This document shows positions 32,456-41,435 of a stretch of DNA of 64,000 bases, piece by piece. The first letter of the stretch is position 1; every line of letters begins with the position of its first letter. This stretch comes from Paludibacterium purpuratum (lineage in GTDB: Bacteria; Pseudomonadota; Gammaproteobacteria; Burkholderiales; Chromobacteriaceae), in assembly GCF_004363805.1 (NCBI RefSeq), contig NZ_SNZP01000015.1, forward strand, positions 1 to 64,000, given 5' to 3'. The notes under the pieces were generated by a model. It saw only the letters and a program-made list of their open reading frames with translations, had not been told where the DNA came from and did no database searches. The translations under genes were made by a program, and so were the position numbers.

Positions 32456-33720
32456 TGCAAACGCGCACCTTGCCCGAGTGGCTTTCCTATCTTGAAACCC
32501 TGCACGCCAAAATGATCGACCTGGGCCTGGAACGGGTTGGTCGCGTGCGCGATGCCATGGCGCTCGCACCGGCCTGTCCGGTGATCATGGTTGGCGGCAC
32601 CAACGGCAAGGGCTCGGTCAGCGCCATGCTGTCCACCATGCTGATGCGTGCCGGTTTCCGCGTCGGCACCTACACTTCCCCGCATATCCTGCGCTACAAC
32701 GAGCGCGTCGCTATCGATATGCGGCCGGTCGACGATGCGGCATTGCTTGATGGTTTCGCGGCGGTCGAGGCCGGGCGCGGCGACGTGCCGCTGTCCTATT
32801 TCGAATTCGGCACCTTGGCGGCGGTGTGGTGCTTCCTGCGCGCGGAGGTGGACGTGATCGTGCTGGAGGTCGGGCTGGGCGGTCGGCTCGATGCCGTCAA
32901 CGCGTTCGAGCCCGACGTGTCGGTCGTGGTCAGCATCGACCTCGATCATCAGGACTATCTCGGCGACAACCGGGAAAGTATCGGCTTCGAAAAAGCCGGA
33001 ATCTTCCGCTCCGGCAAGCCTGCCGTCTGCGCCGATGTCGATCCGCCGCAAAGCCTGCTCGACCACGCTGCCGCCATCGGTGCGCCGCTCTACCTGGTCG
33101 GCCGCGATTTCGGCTTCAACCGCCTCGAACAGCAGTGGTCGTTCCATCTGGGCGAACGGCACTGGCACGCGCTGCCCTTGCCGGCGTTGCGCGGTACTTA
33201 CCAACTCGGCAACGCATCTGCGGCGCTGGCGGCGCTGGCCTTGTTGCACGATCGCCTGCCGGTCGATCTGGGCGCCATCAAGCGCGGCTTGCTCGAAGTC
33301 GATTGGCCCGGGCGTTTCCAGGTGCTGCCGGGGCGGCCGCAGGTGGTGTTCGATGTCGGCCATAACCCACACGCGGTGCGCGCCTTGGTGGCGAACCTCC
33401 GCCAGTTGCCGTTCGCCGAAAGTCGTTATGCGGTGTTCTCGATGTTGGCCGACAAGGATCTGGAGACCGTGGCCGCTTTGGCGGCGGACGAATTCGACGG
33501 CTGGTTCGTCGGGGGGCTGGACATGCCGCGCGGGCAGAGCGGGGCGCAGATCGCCGAACGGCTCAAGGCGCAAGGGGCGAAAAATCTGCGGGTTTTCGAT
33601 ACGGTTTCCGACGCATGGAAGAGTGCCTTATCGGTTGCCGCGGAGAATGATAGAATCGTCGTTTTCGGGTCGTTCCATACCGTTGCCGAGGCGATGTCCG
33701 CCCGGCAGTCACTAACCTGA
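32452..33720 (+). CDS. folC: Dihydrofolate/folylpolyglutamate synthase
   Basis: 422 residues from ATG 32452, which overlaps the previous stop; earlier frame extensions belong to the upstream gene. The Mur-ligase-like ATP loop is GGTNGKGSVSAMLSTML. TYTSPHILRYNERVAID, LEVGLGGRLDAVNAF, and VVSIDLDHQDYLGDN (catalytic His and metal ligands) are as in bifunctional FolC, and FDVGHNPHAV begins the C-terminal domain. It adds glutamate to dihydropteroate and tetrahydrofolate. The order folC-SPOR-cvpA-purF-metZ is conserved in Neisseriales. Confidence 0.95.
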   Translation: MMQTRTLPEWLSYLETLHAKMIDLGLERVGRVRDAMALAPACPVIMVGGTNGKGSVSAMLSTMLMRAGFRVGTYTSPHILRYNERVAIDMRPVDDAALLDGFAAVEAGRGDVPLSYFEFGTLAAVWCFLRAEVDVIVLEVGLGGRLDAVNAFEPDVSVVVSIDLDHQDYLGDNRESIGFEKAGIFRSGKPAVCADVDPPQSLLDHAAAIGAPLYLVGRDFGFNRLEQQWSFHLGERHWHALPLPALRGTYQLGNASAALAALALLHDRLPVDLGAIKRGLLEVDWPGRFQVLPGRPQVVFDVGHNPHAVRALVANLRQLPFAESRYAVFSMLADKDLETVAALAADEFDGWFVGGLDMPRGQSGAQIAERLKAQGAKNLRVFDTVSDAWKSALSVAAENDRIVVFGSFHTVAEAMSARQSLT

Positions 33721-33727
33721 GGATTGC

Positions 33728-34507
33728 ATGGCCGGTCTGTCCGCTCAAGAAGAACTGCTGCTGCTGAAAAAGCGCGCGCGCCGACGCCTGGTGGGCGCCG
33801 TGGTGCTGGTGCTGATCGCCACCGTGGTGTTGTGGAAGGTGCTGGGCCGCGGGGCGGAACAGCCGATGCGACCCGAATCGGTGTTGGTGGTCGGTGTGGC
33901 TTCGGGGGCGGCGCAAAGCGCGGCGCCTGCCGCGCCGGTCGTGTCCTCCGCGCCGAAGGAAGCTTCGCGCCCCGAGGCGACGGCCTTGCCCGAATCCCTC
34001 TCCACGATGTCGCAGCCGGTCGCGCCGGATCTCAAGGCGCGCGCCGAGGGTTCTGCGCCGCAAAACGCCGTGCCGTCCCACAAATCCGCTGGCGGCGAGG
34101 CTTCCGCCCCCGCGCACAAGCGTGCGGCCGACGCTTCCGCCGCACATGCCAAGCCGGCGCATGCCAAGACGCCGCCAGCGGCCGCCAAGCCGCATAAGGC
34201 GGTCGACCCGGCCGCCATTCTAGAGGGACGCGCCGAGGGGGGCGACGCCGCGCCGGTGGCCAAGCCAGCCGACGGTGGCGGCAAGTTCGTCATTCAATTG
34301 GCCGCGCTATCCGATTCGGCCAAGGCCGACGCCCTGAAGGCGCGACTGGCCGATTTGGGTGTCGATGCCCGCTTTAGCCGAGTGCAGACCAGCAAGGGCG
34401 CCGTCACTCGGGTGCGGGTCGGTCCCTTCGCCAGCCGCGCCGAGGCCAATGCCGTGCTGAAGAAGCTGGCCCATGCCGGCGTCTCCGGCATCGTGGTAGG
34501 GCAATAA
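33728..34507 (+). CDS. SPOR-domain inner-membrane protein (DedD-like)
   Basis: 259 residues. A short cytoplasmic N-terminus (LLLLKKRARRR) precedes one transmembrane helix (LVGAVVLVLIATVVLWKVL). A low-complexity Ala/Pro/Lys linker of about 150 residues follows, then a C-terminal SPOR domain (KFVIQLAALSDSAKADAL ... RVRVGPFASRAEANAVLKKL). SPOR domains bind septal peptidoglycan lacking stem peptides. By topology and position between folC and cvpA it corresponds to DedD, a nonessential division protein. Confidence 0.9.
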   Translation: MAGLSAQEELLLLKKRARRRLVGAVVLVLIATVVLWKVLGRGAEQPMRPESVLVVGVASGAAQSAAPAAPVVSSAPKEASRPEATALPESLSTMSQPVAPDLKARAEGSAPQNAVPSHKSAGGEASAPAHKRAADASAAHAKPAHAKTPPAAAKPHKAVDPAAILEGRAEGGDAAPVAKPADGGGKFVIQLAALSDSAKADALKARLADLGVDARFSRVQTSKGAVTRVRVGPFASRAEANAVLKKLAHAGVSGIVVGQ

Positions 34508-34511
34508 GACC

Positions 34512-35012
34512 ATGACCGCGCTCGATTACGTCGTGATCGCCATCCTGATCGGTTCCGTGGTGGTCGGCCTGGTGCGTGGCCTGGTGGTCGAGGTGCTGTC
34601 GCTTGGTGCTTGGCTGATCGCTTTCTGGTGCGCCAAACAGTTCTCCCCGGCGCTGACCGGTTTCGTGCCGAGTACCCTGGCATCGCAAGGTTTGCGCATG
34701 GTGGTCGCCTTCCTCGCGGTGTTCTTCGTTGTCTGGCTGCTTTCCTGCTTGTTGCGCGTGGTGCTGACCGGTTTGTTGGACTCGGCCGGACTCGGCGGAG
34801 TCAACCGATTGTTGGGCGCCGGTTTCGGGCTGGCGCGCGGCGCGCTGGTGCTGGCGGTGCTGACCCTGATCGCCGGGTTGACCGATCTGCCGCGCGAGCC
34901 TGTCTGGCGCAATGCTTTGTTGGCGCCCCCGCTGGAGGCTGGGGCACTGGTATTAAAACCCTGGTTGCCGCCGATATTGGCCGGCAGCCTGCATTACCCG
35001 GATAAAGGGTGA
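34512..35012 (+). CDS. cvpA: CvpA family membrane protein
   Basis: 166 residues with four transmembrane helices. It starts MTALDYVVIAILIGSVVVGL, then GLVRGLVVEVLSLGAWLIAF, and has the LLDSAGLGGVNRLLGAGFGLARGAL segment that typifies CvpA. Its role (colicin V production, purine-linked) is poorly defined. It sits 4 bp after the SPOR gene and 82 bp before purF, the classical cvpA-purF pair. Confidence 0.93.
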   Translation: MTALDYVVIAILIGSVVVGLVRGLVVEVLSLGAWLIAFWCAKQFSPALTGFVPSTLASQGLRMVVAFLAVFFVVWLLSCLLRVVLTGLLDSAGLGGVNRLLGAGFGLARGALVLAVLTLIAGLTDLPREPVWRNALLAPPLEAGALVLKPWLPPILAGSLHYPDKG

Positions 35013-35015
35013 GAC

Positions 35016-35062
35016 AAGCGGAATATCTTGATATCTTCAACTCAAGATTTCCGCTTTTTTTT
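35016..35062 (+). terminator. Intrinsic terminator/attenuator between cvpA and purF
   Basis: AAGCGGA-AT-ATCTTGA pairs with TCAAGAT-T-TCCGCTT, followed by a run of T residues. It starts 3 bases past the cvpA stop and ends 33 bases before purF, so purF needs read-through or its own promoter. Confidence 0.8.
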
Positions 35063-35094
35063 ATGGTCATTTCGGTTTCTGGAAGAGAGCGAAT

Positions 35095-36627
35095 ATGTGT
35101 GGAATCCTGGGTGTGGTCGGTCAGTCGGCCGTCAATCAATTGCTATATGACGGTTTGCAGGTGTTGCAGCATCGGGGTCAGGATGCGGCCGGCATCGTTA
35201 CCGCTTCCGGCAAAACCTTTCACATGCACAAGGGTAGCGGCATGGTGCGCGACGTCTTTCGCACACGCAATATGCGTTCGCTGCAAGGTACGGCCGGCAT
35301 CGCCCATGTGCGCTATCCGACAGCGGGCTCGGCCACCTGTCTGGCCGAGGCGCAACCGTTCTACGTCAACTCGCCCTTCGGTATCGTGCTGGCGCACAAC
35401 GGCAACCTGACCAATACCGACGAACTCAAAGCCGATATGTTCCGGCACGATCTGCGGCATATCAATACCAGTTCCGACTCGGAAGTACTGCTCAATGTCT
35501 TTGCGCACGAAATCGCACAGCGCGTCGAGGGCTATGAGCTGTCGGTCGATGCGGTGTTCGGGGCCGTCGAGGAAGTGCATCGCCGGGTAAAGGGCGCTTA
35601 CGCCGTGGTCGCTATGATCGCCGGCTACGGCCTGGTGGCTTTCCGCGATCCGAACGGCATCCGCCCGCTGGTCATGGGGGTGCATGCGCATAACGGTAAA
35701 ACCGAAACCATGTTCGCCTCCGAGTCGGTGGCGCTCGATTGCTCCGGCTTCGAACTGTTGCGCGACGTCGAACCTGGCGAAGCCGTGTTCGTGTCCTTCG
35801 ACGGCGACGTCCATGCGCGCCAGTGCGCGGGAGCCACACGGCGTGCGCCTTGCCTGTTCGAGTATGTCTACTTCGCCCGGCCGGATTCGGTGATCGACGG
35901 TGCCTCGGTCTACCTGTCGCGCATCGCCATGGGTGCCAAGTTGGCCGACAAGGTGCGCCGCGTGCTGCCCGAGATCGATATCGACGTGGTGATGCCGATT
36001 CCCGATACCAGTCGGCCGAGTGCGCTGCAACTCGCCAACTGCCTGGGGCTGCCGTACCGCGAGGGCTTCATCAAGAATCGCTACATCGGCCGTACCTTCA
36101 TCATGCCCGGTCAGGCGGTGCGCAAGAAATCGGTTCGCCAGAAGCTCAATCCGGTCGCCTCCGAGTTCAAGGGGCGCAATGTGATGTTGGTCGACGATTC
36201 CATCGTGCGCGGTACCACTTCCAAGGAGATCGTGCAGATGGCGCGCGACGCCGGCGCCAAGAAAGTCTATTTCGCTTCCGCCGCACCTGCGGTACGCTTC
36301 CCCAATGTCTATGGCATCGACATGCCGACCCGGGCCGAATTGCTGGCCACCGGGCGCAGCGAGCAAGAGATCGCGCGCGAGATCGGCGCGGACGCCGTGA
36401 TCTACCAGGATCTGAGCGCCTTGATGGAAGCGGTGCACAGCGTCAACCCGAACCTGAGCGAGTTCGAGACCTCGTGCTTCGACGGCAAGTACATCACCGG
36501 CGATATTTCGCAGGCCTACCTCGACGCTATCGAATGCTCGCGCCTGGCGGCCAAGGCCGGCGAGGAAGATGCCTCGGCACAGCTTATCGACTTGAACCTG
36601 AACGTGGCCGAGCAGAACTTGATTTAG
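35095..36627 (+). CDS. purF: Amidophosphoribosyltransferase
   Basis: 510 residues starting MCGILGVVG, where Cys2 is the N-terminal nucleophile of the glutaminase domain. LQHRGQDAAGIVTA, VRYPTAGSATC and AHNGNLTN complete the Ntn site. The phosphoribosyltransferase part has the PRPP loop VMLVDDSIVRGTTSKEIVQM. The enzyme makes phosphoribosylamine, the first committed step of purine synthesis. It follows cvpA across a terminator-like hairpin, and is 43 bp ahead of metZ. Confidence 0.97.
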   Translation: MCGILGVVGQSAVNQLLYDGLQVLQHRGQDAAGIVTASGKTFHMHKGSGMVRDVFRTRNMRSLQGTAGIAHVRYPTAGSATCLAEAQPFYVNSPFGIVLAHNGNLTNTDELKADMFRHDLRHINTSSDSEVLLNVFAHEIAQRVEGYELSVDAVFGAVEEVHRRVKGAYAVVAMIAGYGLVAFRDPNGIRPLVMGVHAHNGKTETMFASESVALDCSGFELLRDVEPGEAVFVSFDGDVHARQCAGATRRAPCLFEYVYFARPDSVIDGASVYLSRIAMGAKLADKVRRVLPEIDIDVVMPIPDTSRPSALQLANCLGLPYREGFIKNRYIGRTFIMPGQAVRKKSVRQKLNPVASEFKGRNVMLVDDSIVRGTTSKEIVQMARDAGAKKVYFASAAPAVRFPNVYGIDMPTRAELLATGRSEQEIAREIGADAVIYQDLSALMEAVHSVNPNLSEFETSCFDGKYITGDISQAYLDAIECSRLAAKAGEEDASAQLIDLNLNVAEQNLI

Positions 36628-36670
36628 GGGTTGTCCGGCAAGCGACGGCATAAACAATAAAAGAGCAACC

Positions 36671-37846
36671 ATGAGCGCATCCAACCCACCATTGCATCCT
36701 GAAACCCTGGCCGTGCGCGCCGGCCGCGAGCTGAGCGAATTCGGCGAGCACAGCCAAGGCGTATTCCTGTCGTCAAGCTTCACCTTCGGCAGCGCCGAAG
36801 AGGGCGCGCGCCTGTTCTTGGGCGAACAGGAAGGCTATACCTACTCCCGTTTCACCAATCCGACCGTCAGTGCGTTCCAGAACAGGCTCGCGGCGCTGGA
36901 GGGCGGCGAGCGCGCCATTGCCACCGCCAGCGGCATGGCGGCGATACAGGCCGTCATGTTGAGCAATCTGCAGGCGGGCGACCATCTGCTATCGTCGCAA
37001 AGCTTGTTCGGTTCGACGTTGAATCTGTTTGCCGGCACGTTGTCGCGTTTCGGCATCGAGACCAGCTTCGTCGCGCCGACCGACTTGGCGGCCTGGCGTG
37101 CAGCCATTCGGCCCAATACGCGCATCCTGTTCGTCGAAACGCCCTCCAACCCATTGACCGAAGTGGCGGACATCGCTGCGCTGGCGGCGTTGGCGCACGC
37201 GCATGGTGCGCTGCTGGTGGTCGATAACTGCTTCTGTTCGCCAGCTTTGCAGCAGCCGCTCTCACTCGGCGCCGATTTGGTGGTGCACTCGGCCACCAAG
37301 TTTCTCGATGGCCACGGGCGGGTGCTCGGTGGCGCGGTGGTAGGCAGCGATCGCCTGATCGAACCGATCTATCTGCATGTGCGTACCGCCGGTCCGTCGC
37401 TGTCGGCATTCAATGCCTGGGTGTTGCTCTCCGGGCTGGAAACCCTGTTCATCCGTATGGATCGGCAGTGCGCGACGGCATTGCAACTCGCGGGCTGGCT
37501 CGCCGAGCTGCCGCAGGTGGAGCGTGTTTACTACCCGGGGCTGGCCAGTCACCCGCAGCACGAGCTGGCCATGCGTCAGCAGCGCCAGGGCGGCGCCGTG
37601 CTGTCCTTTGTGGTCAAGGGCGGGCGTGAAGCGGCCTGGCGTGTTGTCGATGCGATCGAGTTGATTTCGCGCACCGCCAACCTGGGCGATGTCAAAAGCA
37701 CGCTGACGCACCCGGCATCCACGACGCATGCGCGCGTCACGCCCGAGGCGCGCGAGCGGGCCGGCATCGTCGAAGGTCTGCTGCGCGTCGCGGTTGGGCT
37801 TGAGCATGTCGATGACCTGAAGAACGACCTCTTGCGCGGATTGTAG
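36671..37846 (+). CDS. metZ: O-succinylhomoserine sulfhydrylase
   Basis: 391 residues, Cys/Met-metabolism PLP family. Landmarks: YTYSRFTNPTVSAFQNRL, TASGMAAIQAVML, ETPSNPLTEVAD, and the PLP lysine in VVHSATKFLDGHGRVLGG. SLSAFNAWVLLSGLETL and HPASTTHARVTPEARERAGI are typical for MetZ. It makes homocysteine directly from O-succinylhomoserine and sulfide. In the conserved purF-metZ pair; a 9-bp hairpin terminator follows. Confidence 0.94.
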   Translation: MSASNPPLHPETLAVRAGRELSEFGEHSQGVFLSSSFTFGSAEEGARLFLGEQEGYTYSRFTNPTVSAFQNRLAALEGGERAIATASGMAAIQAVMLSNLQAGDHLLSSQSLFGSTLNLFAGTLSRFGIETSFVAPTDLAAWRAAIRPNTRILFVETPSNPLTEVADIAALAALAHAHGALLVVDNCFCSPALQQPLSLGADLVVHSATKFLDGHGRVLGGAVVGSDRLIEPIYLHVRTAGPSLSAFNAWVLLSGLETLFIRMDRQCATALQLAGWLAELPQVERVYYPGLASHPQHELAMRQQRQGGAVLSFVVKGGREAAWRVVDAIELISRTANLGDVKSTLTHPASTTHARVTPEARERAGIVEGLLRVAVGLEHVDDLKNDLLRGL

Positions 37847-37853
37847 CCCGCAG

Positions 37854-37874
37854 GGATGCGCGAGCCGCGCATCC
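37854..37874 (+). terminator. Terminator downstream of metZ
   Basis: GGATGCGCG, loop AGC, CGCGCATCC followed by TTTG, starting 8 bases after the metZ stop codon. The T-tract is short but the perfect 9-bp GC stem and placement support a terminator. Confidence 0.7.
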
Positions 37875-37980
37875 TTTGTTCGCCTGTCGCCGCCTAGCGC
37901 GGCGACGTCTCTCTGCGGCTTGTGCCGGCCATCTCCGCATTTCTGCTCGTCTAAGAACCCAGTGAATAGTACGTCTGTTT

Positions 37981-37993
37981 GAAACGGTGTTTG
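37981..37993. promoter_or_regulatory. Candidate PsrA box (distal)
   Basis: GAAACGGTGTTTG matches the PsrA consensus (G/C)AAAC-N2-4-GTTT(G/C) with N3. It lies about 170 bp upstream of the psrA-like gene, which encodes a nearly PsrA-identical recognition helix. Confidence 0.55.
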
Positions 37994-38094
37994 TTTTGTC
38001 GCCGGTTTTAATTATATTGTCATGGCCTGCCGGATGGACGTGGGCGTCGCATGCTATACGGCTATTGACATGGATCAAATTAAAACGTAAGTTT

Positions 38095-38108
38095 CAAACG
38101 TGTGTTCT
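38095..38108. promoter_or_regulatory. Imperfect PsrA-like box (proximal)
   Basis: CAAACGTGTGTTCT has one perfect half-site (CAAAC) and a weaker second (GTTCT for GTTTG). It lies 55 bp before the psrA-like start, where a repressor would block its own promoter. Confidence 0.35.
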
Positions 38109-38162
38109 AAACGCGCTTAGCATCAAAAGCGCGATAACAAGATGACAGGAGCAGGAAACAGT

Positions 38163-38801
38163 ATGGACACAGCCAAGCCCGATACCACCAGCCGGATACT
38201 CGACGTATCCGAGCGTCTATTCGTCGAGCATGGTTTCGAGGGAACGTCGCTGCGCATGATTACTCAGCAAGCCGGCGTCAATCTCGCCGCGGTCAATTAC
38301 CACTTCGGCTCGAAGGATGCCTTGTTCGAGGCGGTATTCCTGCGTCGGCTAGCGCCGCTGATCAATGCCTGTCTGTCGGAATTGGATACGCTCGAAACAC
38401 AGCCCGAGCCCTCGGTCGAAGGCTTGGTCATGAGCTTCATCCGTCCCTGTTTGATGCTGTCGAAAGATCCTTCGCGCGGCGGAGCGATCTTCGTGCGTTT
38501 GCTGTCGCGCACCCTGGTCGAGAACCATCGCGTGCTGCGCGAAACGCTATCGCAGCAATACAGCCTATTCGTCGAACGCTACAGTGCCGCTTTTCAACGC
38601 GTATTGCCCGATCTGGATGCCGAAGAGCGCGCTTGGCGTATGCATTTCTCCTTCAGCGTCATGTTTAACGCCTTTGCCGGCAACGATGTCTTGAAGATTT
38701 TTACTCGCAGCCAGGTGGTCAGTGCTCGCGACCCGGACATGATCGTCAAGCACCTATTGCCGTATGTGGTCAGTGCCTTGGTGGCGCCGGCACGTATCTG
38801 A
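38163..38801 (+). CDS. psrA: TetR-family fatty-acid regulator, PsrA-like
   Basis: 212 residues from ATG 38163; an upstream ATG at 38142 adds seven. The N-terminal HTH, TSLRMITQQAGVNLAAVNYH followed by FGSKDALFEAVF, is nearly the same as that of Pseudomonas PsrA, a TetR repressor of beta-oxidation genes that is relieved by long-chain acyl ligands. The remainder is an alpha-helical ligand domain of usual length. Two candidate PsrA boxes lie upstream and one in front of fadL. It immediately precedes fadE (gap 109 bp), so it probably controls the whole fad block from here to 47.2 kb. Confidence 0.88.
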   Translation: MDTAKPDTTSRILDVSERLFVEHGFEGTSLRMITQQAGVNLAAVNYHFGSKDALFEAVFLRRLAPLINACLSELDTLETQPEPSVEGLVMSFIRPCLMLSKDPSRGGAIFVRLLSRTLVENHRVLRETLSQQYSLFVERYSAAFQRVLPDLDAEERAWRMHFSFSVMFNAFAGNDVLKIFTRSQVVSARDPDMIVKHLLPYVVSALVAPARI

Positions 38802-38910
38802 AGTTTGCAGTCATGGCTGGATATCCCGTCCGGCAAAACAATAAATCCCGGCAGATCAGGGCCATCGATGCCCGGCAAGCCGGAACATGGGTCAACACGA
38901 GGAGAAGTCT

Positions 38911-41370
38911 ATGTTGTTATCTGTTGTCGTCCTGATCGTGCTCCTGGGGTCGCTGGCGTACTTCCGCGCCCCGGTTCTGCTGTGGAGCGTGGCGGTGGCA
39001 GCCTGGCTCGGCGCGCTGCCGGTGTTGGGTGCCGCGAGCGGCGTCGCCCCCTGGGTGTGGGGCGTGTTCGTCGTGGTGGCTGCGGTGCTGAACATCACGC
39101 CGTTGCGCCGTGTCGTGTTCACCGGACCGGTATTCGCCATTTTCAAGAAAATCACCCCGGCCATGTCGCAGACCGAGCAGGAGGCGATTAATGCCGGTAC
39201 CGTGTGGTGGGATCGCGACCTGTTCTCCGGTAAACCCGACTGGCGTCGTCTCGAATCCTTCCCGGCGCCGAAGTTGTCGGCCGAGGAGCAAGCGTTTATC
39301 GACGGCCCGACCGAAACCTTGTGCGGCATGATCGACGATTGGTCGATCACCCACGAACAGATGGATTTGCCGCCGCAGGTATGGGATTTCATCAAGCAAA
39401 GCGGCTTCCTGGGCATGATCATCCAGAAGAAGTACGGCGGCCTTGAGTTCTCCAATTACGGCCACGCCAAGGTGGTCACCAAGATCGCCACCCGCAGCGG
39501 CTCGGCCGCGGTGTCGGTGATGGTGCCCAACTCGCTGGGGCCGGGCGAATTGCTGCAGCATTACGGTACCGAGGCGCAGAAAGATTACTATCTGCCGCGT
39601 CTGGCGCGTGGCGAAGATATCCCTTGCTTTGCCTTGACCAGCCCGTATGCCGGCTCCGACGCCGGTAGCATTCCCGATTTCGGCGTGGTTTGCCGTGGCG
39701 ACTATACCGATCCGCGCACGGGCGAGCACCATCAGAATGTGCTGGGCATCCGCGTGACTTGGGAAAAGCGTTGGATTACGCTGGCGCCGGTGGCGACCGT
39801 GCTCGGCCTGGCCTTCAAACTGTTCGACCCGGATGGCCTGTTGGGCGATAAGCAGGATATCGGTATCACCTGCGCCCTGGTGCCGACGGCGCACGCTGGC
39901 GTGGAAATCGGCCGGCGCCATTTCCCTGGCGGCGCGGTATTTATGAATGGTCCGACCTGGGGTAAGGATGTCTTCATCCCGATGGACTGGGTGATCGGCG
40001 GCCAGGAGTACGTCGGCCAAGGCTGGCGCATGCTGGTCGAGTGCCTGTCGGTGGGACGTTGCATCTCGTTGCCGGCCATGTCGGTGGCTTCCGGCAAGCT
40101 GGCCAGCTTCGTGACGGGCGCCTTTGCCCGCATTCGCGACCAGTTCGGCCTGCCGGTCGGCAAGTTCGAAGGTGTCGACGAGGCGCTGGCCCGCGTAGGC
40201 GGTCACACCTACCAGATGGAATCCGCGCAGGATCTGGCTTTGACCGGTCTGGACCTGGGTGAAAAGCCGTCGGTGTTGTCGGCGGTGCTCAAGTATCACA
40301 ACACCGAACGCATGCGCAAAGTGGTCAACGACGCTATGGATATCCATGGCGGCAAGACCGTGGTGCTGGGGCCGCGCAACTACCTGGGACGCGCTTATCA
40401 AGCGATCCCAATCGCCATCACGGTCGAAGGCGCCAACATCCTGACCCGCTCGATGATCATTTACGGTCAGGGCGCTATCCGCTGTCATCCGTTCGTGCTG
40501 CGCGAAATGCGCGCCGCCATGGATAATAATCTGGCCGAGTTCGACGATGCCTTCACCGGTCACATCGGCTTTATCGGCAGTAACAAGGTGCGTGCCTTCT
40601 GGATGGGCCTGACCTGCGCCGCGCTGGTGCGTAGCCCGAGGGGCGGGGCGACCGGGCGTTACTATAAGCAGATTACCCGTTTCTCCAGTGCCTTCGCGCT
40701 GCTGTCCGATATGGCTATGTTTAGCCTCGGCGGTTCGCTCAAGTTCCGTGAGAAACTGTCTGCCCGCTTGGGCGATATGCTGTCCGGCCTCTATATCGCC
40801 ACCGCCGCGCTCAAGCGCTTCGAACGCGACGGCGCTCACCAGGATGATCTGCCCTTGGTGTGCTGGGCGGTCGAATCGGCGCTGCACGATGTTCAACAGG
40901 CCATGCACGGCTTCCTCAACAATTTGCCGAACCGTGCGCTGGCCTGGGCGCTGCGTCGCCTGATCTTCCCGTGGGGGCTGACGCTCACGCCGCCGTCCGA
41001 CAAGCTGGGTACCCAGGTGGCGCGTACGCTGATGACCCCGGGCGCCGCGCGCGAACGGTTGACGCGTGGGATCTTTGTCTCCAAGGACGAGCGCGACGCC
41101 GTCGGCGTGATGCCGATTGCTCTGCAGGCGATCCTCGACACCGAACCGCTGGAGCAGAAGCTGCGCAAGTTGGCGCGCGAAGGTAAGTTCAAGACCCTGA
41201 CCGCGCGCGAACGGCTGGCGGAAGCGCTGCAGCAGCAACTGCTGACCCAGGCCGAATTCGATGCCGTGACCCGTGCACGCAAGCTCAAGCGCGATGTGAT
41301 CATGGTCGATGACTTTGACATGAAACTTGAAAAGCATGACGAAGGCTTGCTCGAACGGCTGATTTTCTGA
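38911..41370 (+). CDS. fadE: Acyl-CoA dehydrogenase FadE
   Basis: 819 residues from ATG 38911, with GAGGAG placed 7 bases upstream; E. coli FadE has 814. The N-terminus is hydrophobic (MLLSVVVLIVLLGSLAYF plus a second helix), as in FadE membrane anchors. The dehydrogenase core has GFLGMIIQKKYGGLEFS, FALTSPYAGSDAGSI, RCISLPAMSVASGK, YHNTERMRKVVNDAMDIHGG and ITVEGANILTRSM. The C-terminal DUF1974 extension is present. It oxidises long-chain acyl-CoA to trans-2-enoyl-CoA. The thioesterase gene follows 65 bp later. Confidence 0.96.
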   Translation: MLLSVVVLIVLLGSLAYFRAPVLLWSVAVAAWLGALPVLGAASGVAPWVWGVFVVVAAVLNITPLRRVVFTGPVFAIFKKITPAMSQTEQEAINAGTVWWDRDLFSGKPDWRRLESFPAPKLSAEEQAFIDGPTETLCGMIDDWSITHEQMDLPPQVWDFIKQSGFLGMIIQKKYGGLEFSNYGHAKVVTKIATRSGSAAVSVMVPNSLGPGELLQHYGTEAQKDYYLPRLARGEDIPCFALTSPYAGSDAGSIPDFGVVCRGDYTDPRTGEHHQNVLGIRVTWEKRWITLAPVATVLGLAFKLFDPDGLLGDKQDIGITCALVPTAHAGVEIGRRHFPGGAVFMNGPTWGKDVFIPMDWVIGGQEYVGQGWRMLVECLSVGRCISLPAMSVASGKLASFVTGAFARIRDQFGLPVGKFEGVDEALARVGGHTYQMESAQDLALTGLDLGEKPSVLSAVLKYHNTERMRKVVNDAMDIHGGKTVVLGPRNYLGRAYQAIPIAITVEGANILTRSMIIYGQGAIRCHPFVLREMRAAMDNNLAEFDDAFTGHIGFIGSNKVRAFWMGLTCAALVRSPRGGATGRYYKQITRFSSAFALLSDMAMFSLGGSLKFREKLSARLGDMLSGLYIATAALKRFERDGAHQDDLPLVCWAVESALHDVQQAMHGFLNNLPNRALAWALRRLIFPWGLTLTPPSDKLGTQVARTLMTPGAARERLTRGIFVSKDERDAVGVMPIALQAILDTEPLEQKLRKLAREGKFKTLTARERLAEALQQQLLTQAEFDAVTRARKLKRDVIMVDDFDMKLEKHDEGLLERLIF

Positions 41371-41435
41371 TTGCACTGCAACATATGTCTCGACCGGGCC
41401 GATATTTCGGCCCGGCTTGGGCGATGGAGGTGGTT

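Larger units (their letters stand above)
37847..38162 (+). promoter_or_regulatory. Intergenic region between metZ and the psrA-like gene
   Basis: 316 bases with no gene. It contains the metZ hairpin (37854-37874) and two PsrA-like boxes (37981-37993 and 38095-38108). It also contains AT-rich stretches likely holding the psrA-like promoter, and the ACAGGAGCAGG Shine-Dalgarno. Confidence 0.7.

Noticed and set aside
38917-41376. 819-codon minus-strand frame opposite fadE
   Set aside because: Same codon-bias shadow as the others; fadE is complete and conserved on the plus strand.
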